Below are positions 1-7,601 of a stretch of 15,621 nucleotides of DNA, piece after piece; within the stretch, counting starts at the first letter, position 1, and the number at the start of each line of letters is the position of its first letter. Origin of the DNA: Ruminococcus sp. UBA7477 (lineage in GTDB: Bacteria; Bacillota; Clostridia; Oscillospirales; Ruminococcaceae). The position numbers were made by a program, and so were the translations under genes. The stretch covers positions 15,047 through 30,667 of the forward strand of contig DLOT01000062.1 of NCBI GenBank assembly GCA_002479715.1, written 5' to 3'. The notes below the pieces were generated by a model that saw only the letters and a list, made by a program, of their open reading frames with translations, was not told the DNA's origin and did not search any database.

Positions 1-114
1 AACCGCTGCGATGCGGTCCAGGGCTTCTATTACTACAGACCCGTAAGCGAGCACCGCTTTAAAGAAATTCTGCAAAACCAGAAGCTTGACACTTCGCCCG
101 GAAGAGCCCAGTAA
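1..114 (+). CDS. C-terminal end of an EAL-domain protein (partial)
   Basis: The first 37 codons are open in frame 1 and end in TAA at 112-114; the start lies outside the window. The residues CDAVQGFYYYRPV match the final strand of EAL domains, where a QGFYxxRP motif closes the barrel just before the C-terminus. EAL domains usually hydrolyse cyclic di-GMP. None of the catalytic residues are in this fragment, so activity cannot be judged, nor can the presence of a GGDEF partner domain. The gene is on the same strand as trkA, 139 bases upstream of it. The family call rests on a short but characteristic stretch. Confidence 0.7.
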   Translation, partial: NRCDAVQGFYYYRPVSEHRFKEILQNQKLDTSPGRAQ

Positions 115-164
115 GGCACAGACCAAAACGGCACTTCAGTGCGACGGCGGATCGAGCGACTGTT

Positions 165-182
165 GGGCAGAATATACTGCCC
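165..182 (+). other. Short hairpin between the EAL gene and trkA
   Basis: GGGCAG (165-170) and CTGCCC (177-182) form a six-pair stem with a six-base loop. No run of T follows, so it is not a convincing intrinsic terminator. It may be a weak end to the EAL transcript or a leader structure of trkA. I see no clear sigma-70 promoter between 115 and 253. Confidence 0.3.
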
Positions 183-253
183 CATCATTCGCCGGATCTA
201 AAAATATGCAAATTCTTTTTTCCCGCGAAAATTAATGTTGAGAGGCATGAAGA

Positions 254-1621
254 ATGAAAATTGTAATCATCGGAAACGGCAAGGTCGGAAACAACCTGGC
301 TTCACAGCTTGTAGGAGAAGGTCATGACGTCACGGTAGTCGACAAGAACCCGGATACTCTGAAAAGGATCCAGGACAGCCAGGACGTTATGTGTATTGAG
401 GGCAACGGCGCGACGATCGGCGTTCAGAAAGAGGCGGGAGCCAACAAGGCAGGACTGCTGATAGCCACCACGCCAAACGATGAAACCAATATGCTCTGCT
501 GTCTGATAGCCAAAAAGCTGGGCGCCGGCAGAACCATATCACGTGTACGCAACCCCGAATATTACAGCCAGATAGAGCTAATACGCGACGATCTGGGGCT
601 TTCAATGGTCATCAATCCGGAAAGAATGACCGCAGACGAGATATACCGCGTGCTTGTTTTTTCGGCGGCCTCTAAGGTCGAGGTCTTTTCAAAGGGCAGT
701 GTGGAGCTTATCGAATACAAGATACCCGAAAATTCAAGGCTCGTCGGAATGTCGCTTTCTGATATCTATACAAACATCAAGATAAAATGCCTTATCTGTG
801 CCGTCCAAAGGAACGTTGACGGAGAGCTTCAGGTATATATACCGACAGGCAATTTCGTTCTTCAGGCGGGCGACAGAGTAAATATCGCTTCGTCACACAA
901 ATATCTTGAAAAATTTTTCAGAAACTCCGGCGTTTTCAGCAATAAGATCCGAACGGTCATGATAGTCGGAGGAGGCAAGATCGCCTTTTACCTCGCGGAA
1001 CAGCTCTCCGCTATAGGAATGAGCGTTAAAATTATAGAAAACCGGCTCGAACGCTGCCACGAGCTTGCGGAAAAGCTCGACAAGGTAACGATAATCCACG
1101 GCGACGGCACCGATCAGGAGCTTTTGCGCATGGAAGGCCTGCGCGACGCTGACGCATTCGTTTCGCTGACGGGCATAGACGAGGTAAATATAATCACTGC
1201 ACTGTATGCCAAGAAAAACTCGCAGGCAAAGGTCATCGCAAAGATCAACCGCGAAAGCTATATCGACCTGACCACACAGCTGGGGCTTGACAGCATAATC
1301 TCTCCCAAATACCTGACTGCGACCGGAACACTCAGCTATGTCAGATCGCTTCAGACGGGCAATAACGACATCGAGGCGCTCTACCACCTAGTCGGCGATA
1401 AGGTCGAGGCGATAGAATTCAAGGTCAAGGATAATGTCATCGGCCTGCTGGGCGTTCCTCTCAAGGACGTCAAGCTTAAAAATGACATTCTCATCTGCGC
1501 TATCATCCGAAAAAAGAATGTAATAATCCCCGGAGGCAAGGACTGCATCGAGCTTGGCGACTCGATCGTTGTTGTCACAAAGGACTATCACTTCTCGTCA
1601 GTTGAGGACATTCTTGATTAA
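254..1621 (+). CDS. trkA: Trk potassium uptake system regulatory subunit TrkA
   Basis: This 455-residue protein has the standard TrkA architecture of two RCK modules in tandem. The first Rossmann fold starts at residue 1 with the nucleotide motif GNGKVG (7-12) and an acidic residue, D30, at the end of the second strand. A TrkA_C domain follows at about 140-220. The second Rossmann fold starts near 233 with GGGKIA (239-244) and E262, and a second TrkA_C domain fills about 375-455. TrkA is the cytoplasmic ring that binds NAD(H)/ATP and gates the membrane channel TrkH, encoded 18 bases downstream. The ATG at 254 is preceded by AGAGG at 241-245. Length is normal and the reading frame intact. The gene is GC-richer than the island genes and looks native. 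Confidence 0.95.
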   Translation: MKIVIIGNGKVGNNLASQLVGEGHDVTVVDKNPDTLKRIQDSQDVMCIEGNGATIGVQKEAGANKAGLLIATTPNDETNMLCCLIAKKLGAGRTISRVRNPEYYSQIELIRDDLGLSMVINPERMTADEIYRVLVFSAASKVEVFSKGSVELIEYKIPENSRLVGMSLSDIYTNIKIKCLICAVQRNVDGELQVYIPTGNFVLQAGDRVNIASSHKYLEKFFRNSGVFSNKIRTVMIVGGGKIAFYLAEQLSAIGMSVKIIENRLERCHELAEKLDKVTIIHGDGTDQELLRMEGLRDADAFVSLTGIDEVNIITALYAKKNSQAKVIAKINRESYIDLTTQLGLDSIISPKYLTATGTLSYVRSLQTGNNDIEALYHLVGDKVEAIEFKVKDNVIGLLGVPLKDVKLKNDILICAIIRKKNVIIPGGKDCIELGDSIVVVTKDYHFSSVEDILD

Positions 1622-1639
1622 GCTGAGGTTTTTGCGGTT

Positions 1640-3085
1640 ATGAACAAATCTATTGTTATTCATTATATTTCAAAAGCAATGCTTATTGGCTCGGCGCTTT
1701 TTCTACTGCCCGCCGCTGTAAGCCTCTACTTCGGCGAGAAAGACACAATGCTGGTCTTTCTTATCATCGGGATCTGCATCGCACTGATTTCAACGCCGCT
1801 TGCGATAATAAAACCCAAGAATAAAAATATGTTTAACCGTGAGGCTCTCGTCATAACGGCTCTGCTGTGGGTCATATATCCCGTGGCGGCGGCGCTGCCG
1901 TTTTATGTGAGCGGCGCTATCCCGAACTTTGTTGACGCGATCTTTGAAAGCATCTCTGGCTTTACCACCACGGGGGCGACGATCCTGAGCGAGGTCGAAA
2001 GCCTGCCCAAGGGTATTTTGTTCTGGCGGAGCTTTTCGCACTGGGTCGGCGGTATGGGCGTTCTTGTCCTGCTGATCGCAATACTCCCCTCCTCCCACGC
2101 GATGCCGCTTATGAGGGCGGAATGCGCAGGACCGCAGGTCGGAAAGATAGTCCCCAAGGGCAGAAACAGTGCGGCGTTCCTTTACATAATCTATGCCGTA
2201 TTGACCCTGCTGACCGTTATTTTCCTGCTGTTTGGCGGAATGCCGCTTTTCGACAGCGTCTGCAATGCCATGGGCGCCGCCGGAACAGGCGGCTTCAGTA
2301 TCCGCAACGGAGGCATCGGCGACTACCAATCCGCATATGCAGAGGGCGTTATAACCGTAGCGATGATAGCCTTCGGCATCAACTTCTCGCTCTATTACTT
2401 CATTCTTATAAAGCGCTTCAAGGACGTTTTGAAAAACTTTGAGCTTAGAGTGTATCTGGCTGTTATAGCCGTCGCAACACTGATCATCGGCATAAACATA
2501 TCGCCGATATATGAAACCGCTGCAAAAAGCTTCCGCTATGCGATATTTCAGGTCGCCTCGATAATGACCTCCACGGGCTACGGCACAGCCGACTTCTGCC
2601 AATGGCCGATGCTCTCTCAGATGATACTGATAATCCTTATGTTTATCGGCGCCTGCGCAGGCTCGACAGGCGGCGGCTTCAAGGTACAGAGGTTCGTCAT
2701 TATGTATAAGAGCGCAATGAAGTATCTCAAGAAAATAGTTCACCCAAACTCCGTCAACCTCGTCAAGTCAGACGACAAGGCGATGGACACCGAAACGGTA
2801 CACGGCGTTCTGTACTACTTTATCATTTACATGGCGCTGATAATGGTCTCCCTGCTCCTTCTGGCAATAAACAACGTCGATTTCGGAACGACCTTTACAT
2901 CGGTCGTCACCTGCATAAACAACATCGGCCCGGGTATCGGCAGGGTCGGCCCGACCGAAAACTTCGGCTTCTACTCGAACTTTTCAAAGCTGGTGCTTTC
3001 GGCGGATATGCTTCTCGGGCGTCTTGAATGCCTGCCGCTTATCATAATGATGTCGCCATCGGTCTGGCGCAAAAAAAGCTTCTGA
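1640..3085 (+). CDS. trkH: Trk potassium transporter membrane subunit TrkH
   Basis: This 481-residue integral membrane protein belongs to the TrkH/KtrB superfamily of potassium channels, which repeat a membrane-pore-membrane unit four times. All four pore loops are visible: SGFTTTGA (106-113), GAAGTGGFS (212-220), STGYGTADF (311-319) and CINNIGPGIG (425-434). The GSTGGGFKVQR segment (341-351) and the C-terminal MLLGRLE...SPSVWRK ending are also typical. Many hydrophobic helices lie between them. The gene begins 18 bases after the trkA stop, with GAGG at 1625-1628, so the two are one operon. TrkH is the ion-conducting subunit and TrkA gates it. A strong hairpin about 50 bases after the stop probably ends the transcript. 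A 317-residue open frame on the opposite strand is only a shadow. Confidence 0.95.
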   Translation: MNKSIVIHYISKAMLIGSALFLLPAAVSLYFGEKDTMLVFLIIGICIALISTPLAIIKPKNKNMFNREALVITALLWVIYPVAAALPFYVSGAIPNFVDAIFESISGFTTTGATILSEVESLPKGILFWRSFSHWVGGMGVLVLLIAILPSSHAMPLMRAECAGPQVGKIVPKGRNSAAFLYIIYAVLTLLTVIFLLFGGMPLFDSVCNAMGAAGTGGFSIRNGGIGDYQSAYAEGVITVAMIAFGINFSLYYFILIKRFKDVLKNFELRVYLAVIAVATLIIGINISPIYETAAKSFRYAIFQVASIMTSTGYGTADFCQWPMLSQMILIILMFIGACAGSTGGGFKVQRFVIMYKSAMKYLKKIVHPNSVNLVKSDDKAMDTETVHGVLYYFIIYMALIMVSLLLLAINNVDFGTTFTSVVTCINNIGPGIGRVGPTENFGFYSNFSKLVLSADMLLGRLECLPLIIMMSPSVWRKKSF

Positions 3086-3138
3086 TTTCAAAAACAAACG
3101 CCCTTCTCTGCAAAGAACGGCACTCATAAATAAGTTTT

Positions 3139-3184
3139 CGCCATAGCACTTATGATTTTCAGTCAAAAGTGTTATGGCGTTTTT
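3139..3184 (+). terminator. Intrinsic terminator after trkA-trkH
   Basis: A 12-bp stem (3139-3150 with 3168-3179, one G-T pair) encloses a 17-base loop and is followed by TTTTTG. It lies 54 bases after trkH and immediately before the promoter of the tnpV unit, so it separates the host operon from the island. The T run is on the plus strand; in the other direction AAAAC precedes the stem, giving GTTTTC, so it might also work weakly in reverse. Confidence 0.75.
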
Positions 3185-3185
3185 G

Positions 3186-3214
3186 TTGACAATTTAATGA
3201 CCTTGATGTATAAT
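3186..3214 (+). promoter_or_regulatory. Consensus sigma-70/SigA promoter upstream of tnpV
   Basis: TTGACA (3186-3191) and TATAAT (3209-3214) are separated by exactly 17 bases, a perfect match to the housekeeping consensus. Transcription should begin near 3221, leaving an untranslated leader of about 275 bases before tnpV. Confidence 0.8.
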
Positions 3215-3494
3215 TGTTACTAAGATAAATCGGAATTTGAAAAACACGATTTCATAAGTGGTTACTGCCCCTCATAGGGCTTTAATAAAATCCTCCAAAA
3301 CGCTTGAAAACAAAGGATTTATCGCAGTGTGTCCGCCTTATCCCTTTATACGATTTCACTTGTGTTTATGCTTCCCTCGGCACCTCATAAGGGCAAAAAT
3401 AAGGGAAGTAAAATCTGATAACAAATTATAACAGCAGGTGGCAATCGGGAGTCTGTGACATATGTGCGAATATATTATACTGGAGGATTTCAAG
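3215..3494 (+). other. Long leader of tnpV with inverted and direct repeats, no gene
   Basis: I find no convincing gene here. Structured elements are: inverted repeat AAATCCT/AGGATTT (3288-3294 and 3314-3320), inverted repeat CTTCCCT/AGGGAAG (3371-3377 and 3402-3408), and a direct repeat ACGATTTCA at 3246-3254 and 3350-3358. A 16-codon open frame starts at ATG 3368 but lacks a ribosome binding site. The stretch may be a regulatory leader or the eroded remains of mobile-element sequence. Confidence 0.4.
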
Positions 3495-3872
3495 ATGGAC
3501 AAGTACATTTATGATGAAAGCAACGGTCTTTGGTACGAACTACAAGACGAATATTATCTGCCGTGTCTTACATTATCACCTGAAGAAGAAAAGCTTATCG
3601 GGATATGGGGGCAGTGGCACAAACGCTACCTGAAAGAGCATAGAAAAGCGACATACGCAACGCTTCTGACCAGCGGCAAGCTCAACACTTATCTTGCCGA
3701 CATCAATGAACAGGCACAGGAACGCTTTGAACGGCTCATAGAGCAGATGAAGCATTCGCAGGGTATCACGGAACAGCTAAAGGCTGACAATGCTTTAGAA
3801 TGGATTCAGAGAATGAATAACATTCGGGCGAGTGCGATAGAAACCGTAAATAGCGAGCTGCTTTTCATATAG
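3495..3872 (+). CDS. tnpV: TnpV family transposon-encoded protein
   Basis: The protein has 125 residues counted from ATG 3495. That start is preferred because GGAGG lies at 3482-3486, eight bases before it; an in-frame ATG at 3462 has no ribosome binding site. The sequence matches the TnpV family of Clostridia integrative and mobilizable elements: an N-terminal YYLP segment (20-23), the hallmark IGIWGQWHKRYLKEHRKATY (35-54), and a charged helical C-terminal half with ERFERLIEQMK and NALEWIQRMNNIRA. TnpV's biochemical role is not established; it travels with Tn4451-like and related elements. No TnpX-type recombinase or relaxase is nearby, so this is an orphan marker of a past insertion. It has its own promoter and a strong terminator. 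Start choice and family are confident; function is unknown. Confidence 0.88.
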   Translation: MDKYIYDESNGLWYELQDEYYLPCLTLSPEEEKLIGIWGQWHKRYLKEHRKATYATLLTSGKLNTYLADINEQAQERFERLIEQMKHSQGITEQLKADNALEWIQRMNNIRASAIETVNSELLFI

Positions 3873-3889
3873 CAATATATCCTTACGAA

Positions 3890-3918
3890 GCCGCCTACAA
3901 ATTAGTGGGCGGCCTTTT
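3890..3918 (+). terminator. Intrinsic terminator of tnpV
   Basis: A nine-pair GC-rich stem (3890-3898 with 3905-3913, one G-T pair) with a six-base loop is followed by CTTTTC, 18 bases after the tnpV stop. Confidence 0.8.
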
Positions 3919-3939
3919 CGCAAAATTATGCCATATATC

Positions 3940-3968
3940 TTGAAAACACGAAGAGGATATGATAAAAT
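3940..3968 (+). promoter_or_regulatory. Promoter of the restriction-modification cassette
   Basis: TTGAAA (3940-3945) and TAAAAT (3963-3968) are separated by 17 bases. The expected start of transcription, near 3975, falls on the inverted repeats listed next. This is the only good promoter seen upstream of the HTH-methyltransferase-nuclease genes. Confidence 0.55.
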
Positions 3969-3972
3969 GTAA

Positions 3973-3996
3973 CTGAATTCAGCGTTTGCTGAAATT
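3973..3996 (+). promoter_or_regulatory. Candidate operator for the cassette HTH regulator
   Basis: CTGAATTCAG (3973-3982) is a perfect 10-nt palindrome that shares bases with the inverted repeat TTCAGC-GTTT-GCTGAA (3978-3993). Three CTGAA half-sites thus sit at the predicted transcription start. This position suits repression by a small Cro/C-protein-like regulator, and such a gene begins 60 bases downstream. Binding is inferred from position and symmetry only. Confidence 0.45.
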
Positions 3997-4055
3997 GTTT
4001 CTTAAATCTGTGAATTTTTCGAAGTGATTACATATTTGGCGTTGAGGTGTAGACA

Positions 4056-4268
4056 ATGGCGGTTAGTTATAAAAAATTATGGAAGATCTTAATTGATCGT
4101 GATATGAAGAAAAAGGATTTGTGTGTTGCTGCTGGTATCAGTCATGCTTCGATGGCAAAACTCGGTAAAAACGAAAATGTCACTACGGATGTGCTGGTTA
4201 AAATTTGTACAGCTTTACAGTGTGACATAGGCGATATTATGGAATTAACTCAAGATACCATCAAATAA
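4056..4268 (+). CDS. Small XRE/Cro-type HTH regulator of the RM cassette
   Basis: This 70-residue protein is almost entirely one helix-turn-helix domain of the Cro/C1 type. The pattern KKKDLCVAAGISHASMAKLG gives helices two and three of the motif, and LVKICTALQCDIGDIMEL is the usual closing segment of this compact family. ATG 4056 is preceded by GAGGTG at 4044-4049. The gene ends 15 bases before the methyltransferase start and shares its strand and promoter, which suggests a controller role comparable to C proteins of restriction-modification systems. It could act at the palindromic repeats at 3973-3996. No effector domain is present. The HTH assignment is firm; control of the RM genes is inferred from position. 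The gene is more AT-rich than the flanking host genes. Confidence 0.85.
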   Translation: MAVSYKKLWKILIDRDMKKKDLCVAAGISHASMAKLGKNENVTTDVLVKICTALQCDIGDIMELTQDTIK

Positions 4269-4283
4269 AAGGGGGCGAGTACA

Positions 4284-6179
4284 ATGGCAGAGCAAGCAGT
4301 TAGAAAAATAGAGCCTGTTCAAGCCAAGCCTATTCTGAAATGGGCTGGTGGCAAGACACAGATGTTAGGCGATCTTTTTCCTAAAGTACCTAACTCCTAT
4401 GGTCGATATATTGAACCATTCTTTGGCGGTGGCGCAATGTTCTTTGCTTTACAGCCGGAAAGTGCGATTATTGCAGACAGCAACCCTGAATTGATTAATA
4501 TGTATCGGGAAGTTGCCAATCATGTAGAGAATGTCATTCGATTCCTTAAACAGTACGAAAATACTTCCGAGATGTTTTATGCTGTCCGTAGCCAGGAATG
4601 GACGACACTTCCCAAGGCGGAAGCTGCTGCAAGAACGATATTTCTGAACAGAACTTGCTTTAATGGATTATATCGTGTCAACAAGCAGGGGCAATTTAAT
4701 GTCCCCTATGGGAAGTACAAAAACCCCAAGATTTGTGATGAGGCTGGATTGAGAGCGGCATCCGAAGCATTAAAAAAAGCAGATATACTATGCGGCGACT
4801 ATTTGCTGGTCTTGGAGCATTACGCTCAGCCGGGAGACTTTGTTTTCCTTGATCCTCCGTATTTGCCTATTTCTGAATATGCTGATTTTAAGAGATATAC
4901 CAAAGAACAGTTTTATGAGGAAGATCATGTTGAGCTTGCGAAGATGATTATGACTTTGCATGAACGGGGATGTCATGTCATTTTAACAAATTCCAATCAT
5001 CCGTTGGTACATGAGCTATATGCTCCATTCAATATTGATGTCATTCAGACAAAGCGGCATATTTCTTGTAATGGAAGTACTCGCAAGGGTGAGGATGTTA
5101 TTGTCACCATTCCTCCAAAGCAGCGCACTTTAATTAAACTGCTTCAGCAGCCTTTGCCAGAGCAGGTGTCAGCTTATCCGCCCACTCGTTTTATGGGTTC
5201 AAAGAGCAAGCTGTTGTCCGAAATATGGTCGGTTGCCTCGCAATTTAAGGTGAATACCGTTGTTGATCTTTTCTCTGGTTCCGGTATCGTTGGCTATATG
5301 TTCAAAGCTCAGGGTAAAGCTGTAGTCAGTAACGATTATATGGCGATGTCTGCGATGTTCACTAAGGCAATGGTGGAGAACAATTTCGTTACCCTGCCGT
5401 TAGAGGAAGCGAAAGAACTACTGGTTACACATAAAGAGTCAGATCATTTTGTAGCATCAACCTTTAAGGGGCTTTACTACACTGACGAAGAGAATGATTT
5501 GATTGATACACTACGTACCAACATTGCCGCAATCAAAGATCAATACAAACACGCTATTGCAATGACGGCGTTGATTCGTGCCTGTATGAAGAAACGCCCC
5601 CGTGGTATATTTACCTACACAGGACAGCGGTACAATGATGGCCGCAAGGATTTACAAAAAACACTTGCTCAGCAGTTTTTGGAGGCTGTTGGGGCGGTCA
5701 ATAAGGCTATATTTGATAATGGACAGATCAATCGCTCTAAGCAGGGAGATGCAATGGATTTGAGGATAGAACAAGCGGATTTGGTTTACATTGATCCACC
5801 ATACTACTCTCCTTTATCTGACAATGAATATGTTCGCAGATACCATTTTGTCGAAGGCCTTGCCCGTGACTGGAAAGGCGTTGAAATTCAGCAACATACG
5901 CAAACCAAGAAGTTTAAATCGTATCCTACACCGTTTGCTACCCGCAAAGGTGCAGCAGATGCGTTTGATCATCTGTTTCGGAAATTTGCAAATAGCATTC
6001 TAATTGTTTCCTATTCCTCAAACAGCTTGCCTACGCAAGATGAAATGGTAGCAATTATGGCAAAATATAAGGAACATGTGGAAGTAATCCCAGTGAACTA
6101 TAAGTATTCTTTTGGCAACCAAGGCGAAGCAAAAACACATAGAAATTCCGTACAGGAATACCTTTTTGTTGGGTATTGA
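4284..6179 (+). CDS. Fused double D12-class N6-adenine DNA methyltransferase
   Basis: One 631-residue chain contains two complete D12 (Dam-type) methyltransferases. The N-terminal enzyme shows KPILKWAGGKTQML (15-28), the SAM-binding motif EPFFGGG (44-50) and the catalytic DPPY (190-193). The C-terminal enzyme shows FMGSKSKLL (303-311), SAM motif DLFSGSG (328-334) and DPPY (504-507). Both catalytic motifs are intact, so both halves are probably active. Fused pairs of this kind are known from type IIS systems such as M.FokI, where each half methylates one strand of an asymmetric site; I infer an asymmetric site here but cannot read it. The ATG at 4284 follows GGGGGCGAG at 4270-4278. The neighbours are a small HTH regulator 15 bases upstream and an AlwI-like nuclease starting 14 bases after the stop, so this is the protective arm of an RM module. 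Confidence 0.92.
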   Translation: MAEQAVRKIEPVQAKPILKWAGGKTQMLGDLFPKVPNSYGRYIEPFFGGGAMFFALQPESAIIADSNPELINMYREVANHVENVIRFLKQYENTSEMFYAVRSQEWTTLPKAEAAARTIFLNRTCFNGLYRVNKQGQFNVPYGKYKNPKICDEAGLRAASEALKKADILCGDYLLVLEHYAQPGDFVFLDPPYLPISEYADFKRYTKEQFYEEDHVELAKMIMTLHERGCHVILTNSNHPLVHELYAPFNIDVIQTKRHISCNGSTRKGEDVIVTIPPKQRTLIKLLQQPLPEQVSAYPPTRFMGSKSKLLSEIWSVASQFKVNTVVDLFSGSGIVGYMFKAQGKAVVSNDYMAMSAMFTKAMVENNFVTLPLEEAKELLVTHKESDHFVASTFKGLYYTDEENDLIDTLRTNIAAIKDQYKHAIAMTALIRACMKKRPRGIFTYTGQRYNDGRKDLQKTLAQQFLEAVGAVNKAIFDNGQINRSKQGDAMDLRIEQADLVYIDPPYYSPLSDNEYVRRYHFVEGLARDWKGVEIQQHTQTKKFKSYPTPFATRKGAADAFDHLFRKFANSILIVSYSSNSLPTQDEMVAIMAKYKEHVEVIPVNYKYSFGNQGEAKTHRNSVQEYLFVGY

Positions 6180-6193
6180 TTGGAGGTTGTAGT

Positions 6194-7528
6194 ATGAACG
6201 AACAGATCAAAATATGGCTGGTTGGCAACACTGGCCTGCGCAACCCTAATCGAATTCAAGAAGGCTTCTCTGTCTTTGCTAACTCTGCGTTTGTTGGACA
6301 TCTTCATGGTCGGGAAAATGAGCTTGGATTTATGAATTTGCTTGATGAAAAAGGCATAATTCAGAATGAAGAGGGTAAGGACAGTTCTGGAAGCCATGCC
6401 CGTAAATGGAGGCTGATGTTTGCCAAGAATGGCTTGATTTATCCACAGATTCAGAAGAAGGACGGCCGACAAGAGGATCTCGGCGCATTGGATGACATTA
6501 CACCCTTTGGCAGATCGTTTCTAAAAGCAGATACATACCCTGCGGTACAGGAATGCTACCTCCGAACGATGAGCGTAGAGCAGTTTCCGATGCCAGATGG
6601 TACGCACTATTTTTCCCCATTAAGGTGGTTGCTGGCAATCATGCTGGAGCTTGAGAAGCGCACCGGTTCCTCCGAACTGAGCAGAATCGAATTTGCTCTA
6701 TGGGGACACACCACCAATCCCAGCTATAACTTGCAAGAGGTGGTTGATAATATCCTTGATCTACGTCAGCGGAGAGCTGCTGCCCCCGCTAAGCGTCCCT
6801 TTGATAAGAAAGAGATTGCCAAAAGAGGCGAGAACTATGATAAAAAACCTGATAATTTCTTAGATTACAGTGACATGAATATGCGATACCTTCGCATTTC
6901 TGGTATATTCCAACGCAAAGGCAGAGGCCTTATTGTCGTACCAACAAAGCATGTTCTGGCAGAGAAACTTGCAAAAGCCACCGCAAGTTCAGAGCCTATT
7001 ATGGAGCAGTATAAGCTGCTCTGTACTGGTGCGCCTCTGCCCACCGACAATGTGGAAGTCGCTAAAGCTTTATTGGACGATTTGATCAAGCAGATGAAGG
7101 AGCGCCATATTCTGTATGACATTTCTGATCTGCCTCTGAATACTCCGGCGGAAATCAATATTGCAAGGCAGAGACTCGAAAATATTCTCGCTCAGACGGA
7201 CGAAATTCAGTATGCCAACGATCAATGCAATCAGTGGAAAGAAATCCGAGATTATATGACTCTGCTGATCAAAGGCGGTGGCAAGCTGGTCTATGACGAG
7301 GACAATGCCATTGAAGTACCCAAGGATGAGACTCCTGCGTATCTTGAATGGACACTGTGGCGTGCAGCATTGGCAATTGATCATACAGGCTTTTTCCACA
7401 TTGAAAGCAACGATATTGAAAAGTGTATCCCCATCTATGATGACCTGTATGTTAAAAGAGGATTGGATAGTGAAGACCTACAGAATTTTGTTTTGGCAGG
7501 TCAATATATAGAATTGACAGATGCATAA
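6194..7528 (+). CDS. AlwI/BstNBI-like type IIS restriction endonuclease, probably truncated at the C-terminus
   Basis: The protein has 444 residues from ATG 6194, chosen because GGAGGT (6182-6187) lies six bases upstream; an in-frame TTG at 6176 overlaps the methyltransferase stop and has no such site. The N-terminal NTGLRNPNRIQEGFSVFA (12-29), the middle segment MNMRYLRISGIFQRKGRGL (228-246) and PAYLEWTLWRA (381-391) resemble the AlwI family, which includes the nickase N.BstNBI. These cut outside an asymmetric site, which fits the fused methyltransferase next door. In N.BstNBI (604 residues) the catalytic Glu is in FEWLTW and the other acidic residues follow over about 64 residues. Here the chain stops 59 residues after the matching E385. 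At best a weak D-x14-E-x-T pattern (425, 440-442) remains and the last glutamate is missing. A terminator follows after 35 bases. Family is fairly sure; activity is doubtful. Confidence 0.72.
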   Translation: MNEQIKIWLVGNTGLRNPNRIQEGFSVFANSAFVGHLHGRENELGFMNLLDEKGIIQNEEGKDSSGSHARKWRLMFAKNGLIYPQIQKKDGRQEDLGALDDITPFGRSFLKADTYPAVQECYLRTMSVEQFPMPDGTHYFSPLRWLLAIMLELEKRTGSSELSRIEFALWGHTTNPSYNLQEVVDNILDLRQRRAAAPAKRPFDKKEIAKRGENYDKKPDNFLDYSDMNMRYLRISGIFQRKGRGLIVVPTKHVLAEKLAKATASSEPIMEQYKLLCTGAPLPTDNVEVAKALLDDLIKQMKERHILYDISDLPLNTPAEINIARQRLENILAQTDEIQYANDQCNQWKEIRDYMTLLIKGGGKLVYDEDNAIEVPKDETPAYLEWTLWRAALAIDHTGFFHIESNDIEKCIPIYDDLYVKRGLDSEDLQNFVLAGQYIELTDA

Positions 7529-7563
7529 ATTCAGATTTATGTGAGTAACCGAATATTAACAGC

Positions 7564-7601
7564 AAGCCCCGAAGCAGCTATAAATAATTGCTTCGGGGTT
7601 T
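7564..7601 (+). terminator. Terminator closing the RM cassette
   Basis: CCCCGAAGCA (7567-7576) pairs perfectly with TGCTTCGGGG (7589-7598), and flanking A/G-T pairs extend the stem by three. The T tract is short (TTTAACTT). It lies 35 bases after the nuclease stop. Confidence 0.75.

Noticed and set aside
1790..2743. 317-residue open frame on the minus strand inside trkH
   Set aside because: It is antisense to a clear, complete trkH, and the translation is Arg/His/Cys/Tyr-rich with no domain pattern. It is a shadow of biased codon use.
3139..3392. Repeats around 3139-3392 as a CRISPR array or transposon ends
   Set aside because: The repeats are single inverted or direct pairs without regular spacing. 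One is a plain terminator, and no matching copy is found at the right edge near 9060-9110.
3462..3494. ATG 3462 as the start of tnpV
   Set aside because: No ribosome binding site precedes it, whereas GGAGG at 3482-3486 is ideally placed for ATG 3495.
6176..6193. TTG at 6176 as the start of the nuclease gene
   Set aside because: It overlaps the methyltransferase stop and lacks a ribosome binding site; GGAGGT at 6182-6187 clearly serves ATG 6194.
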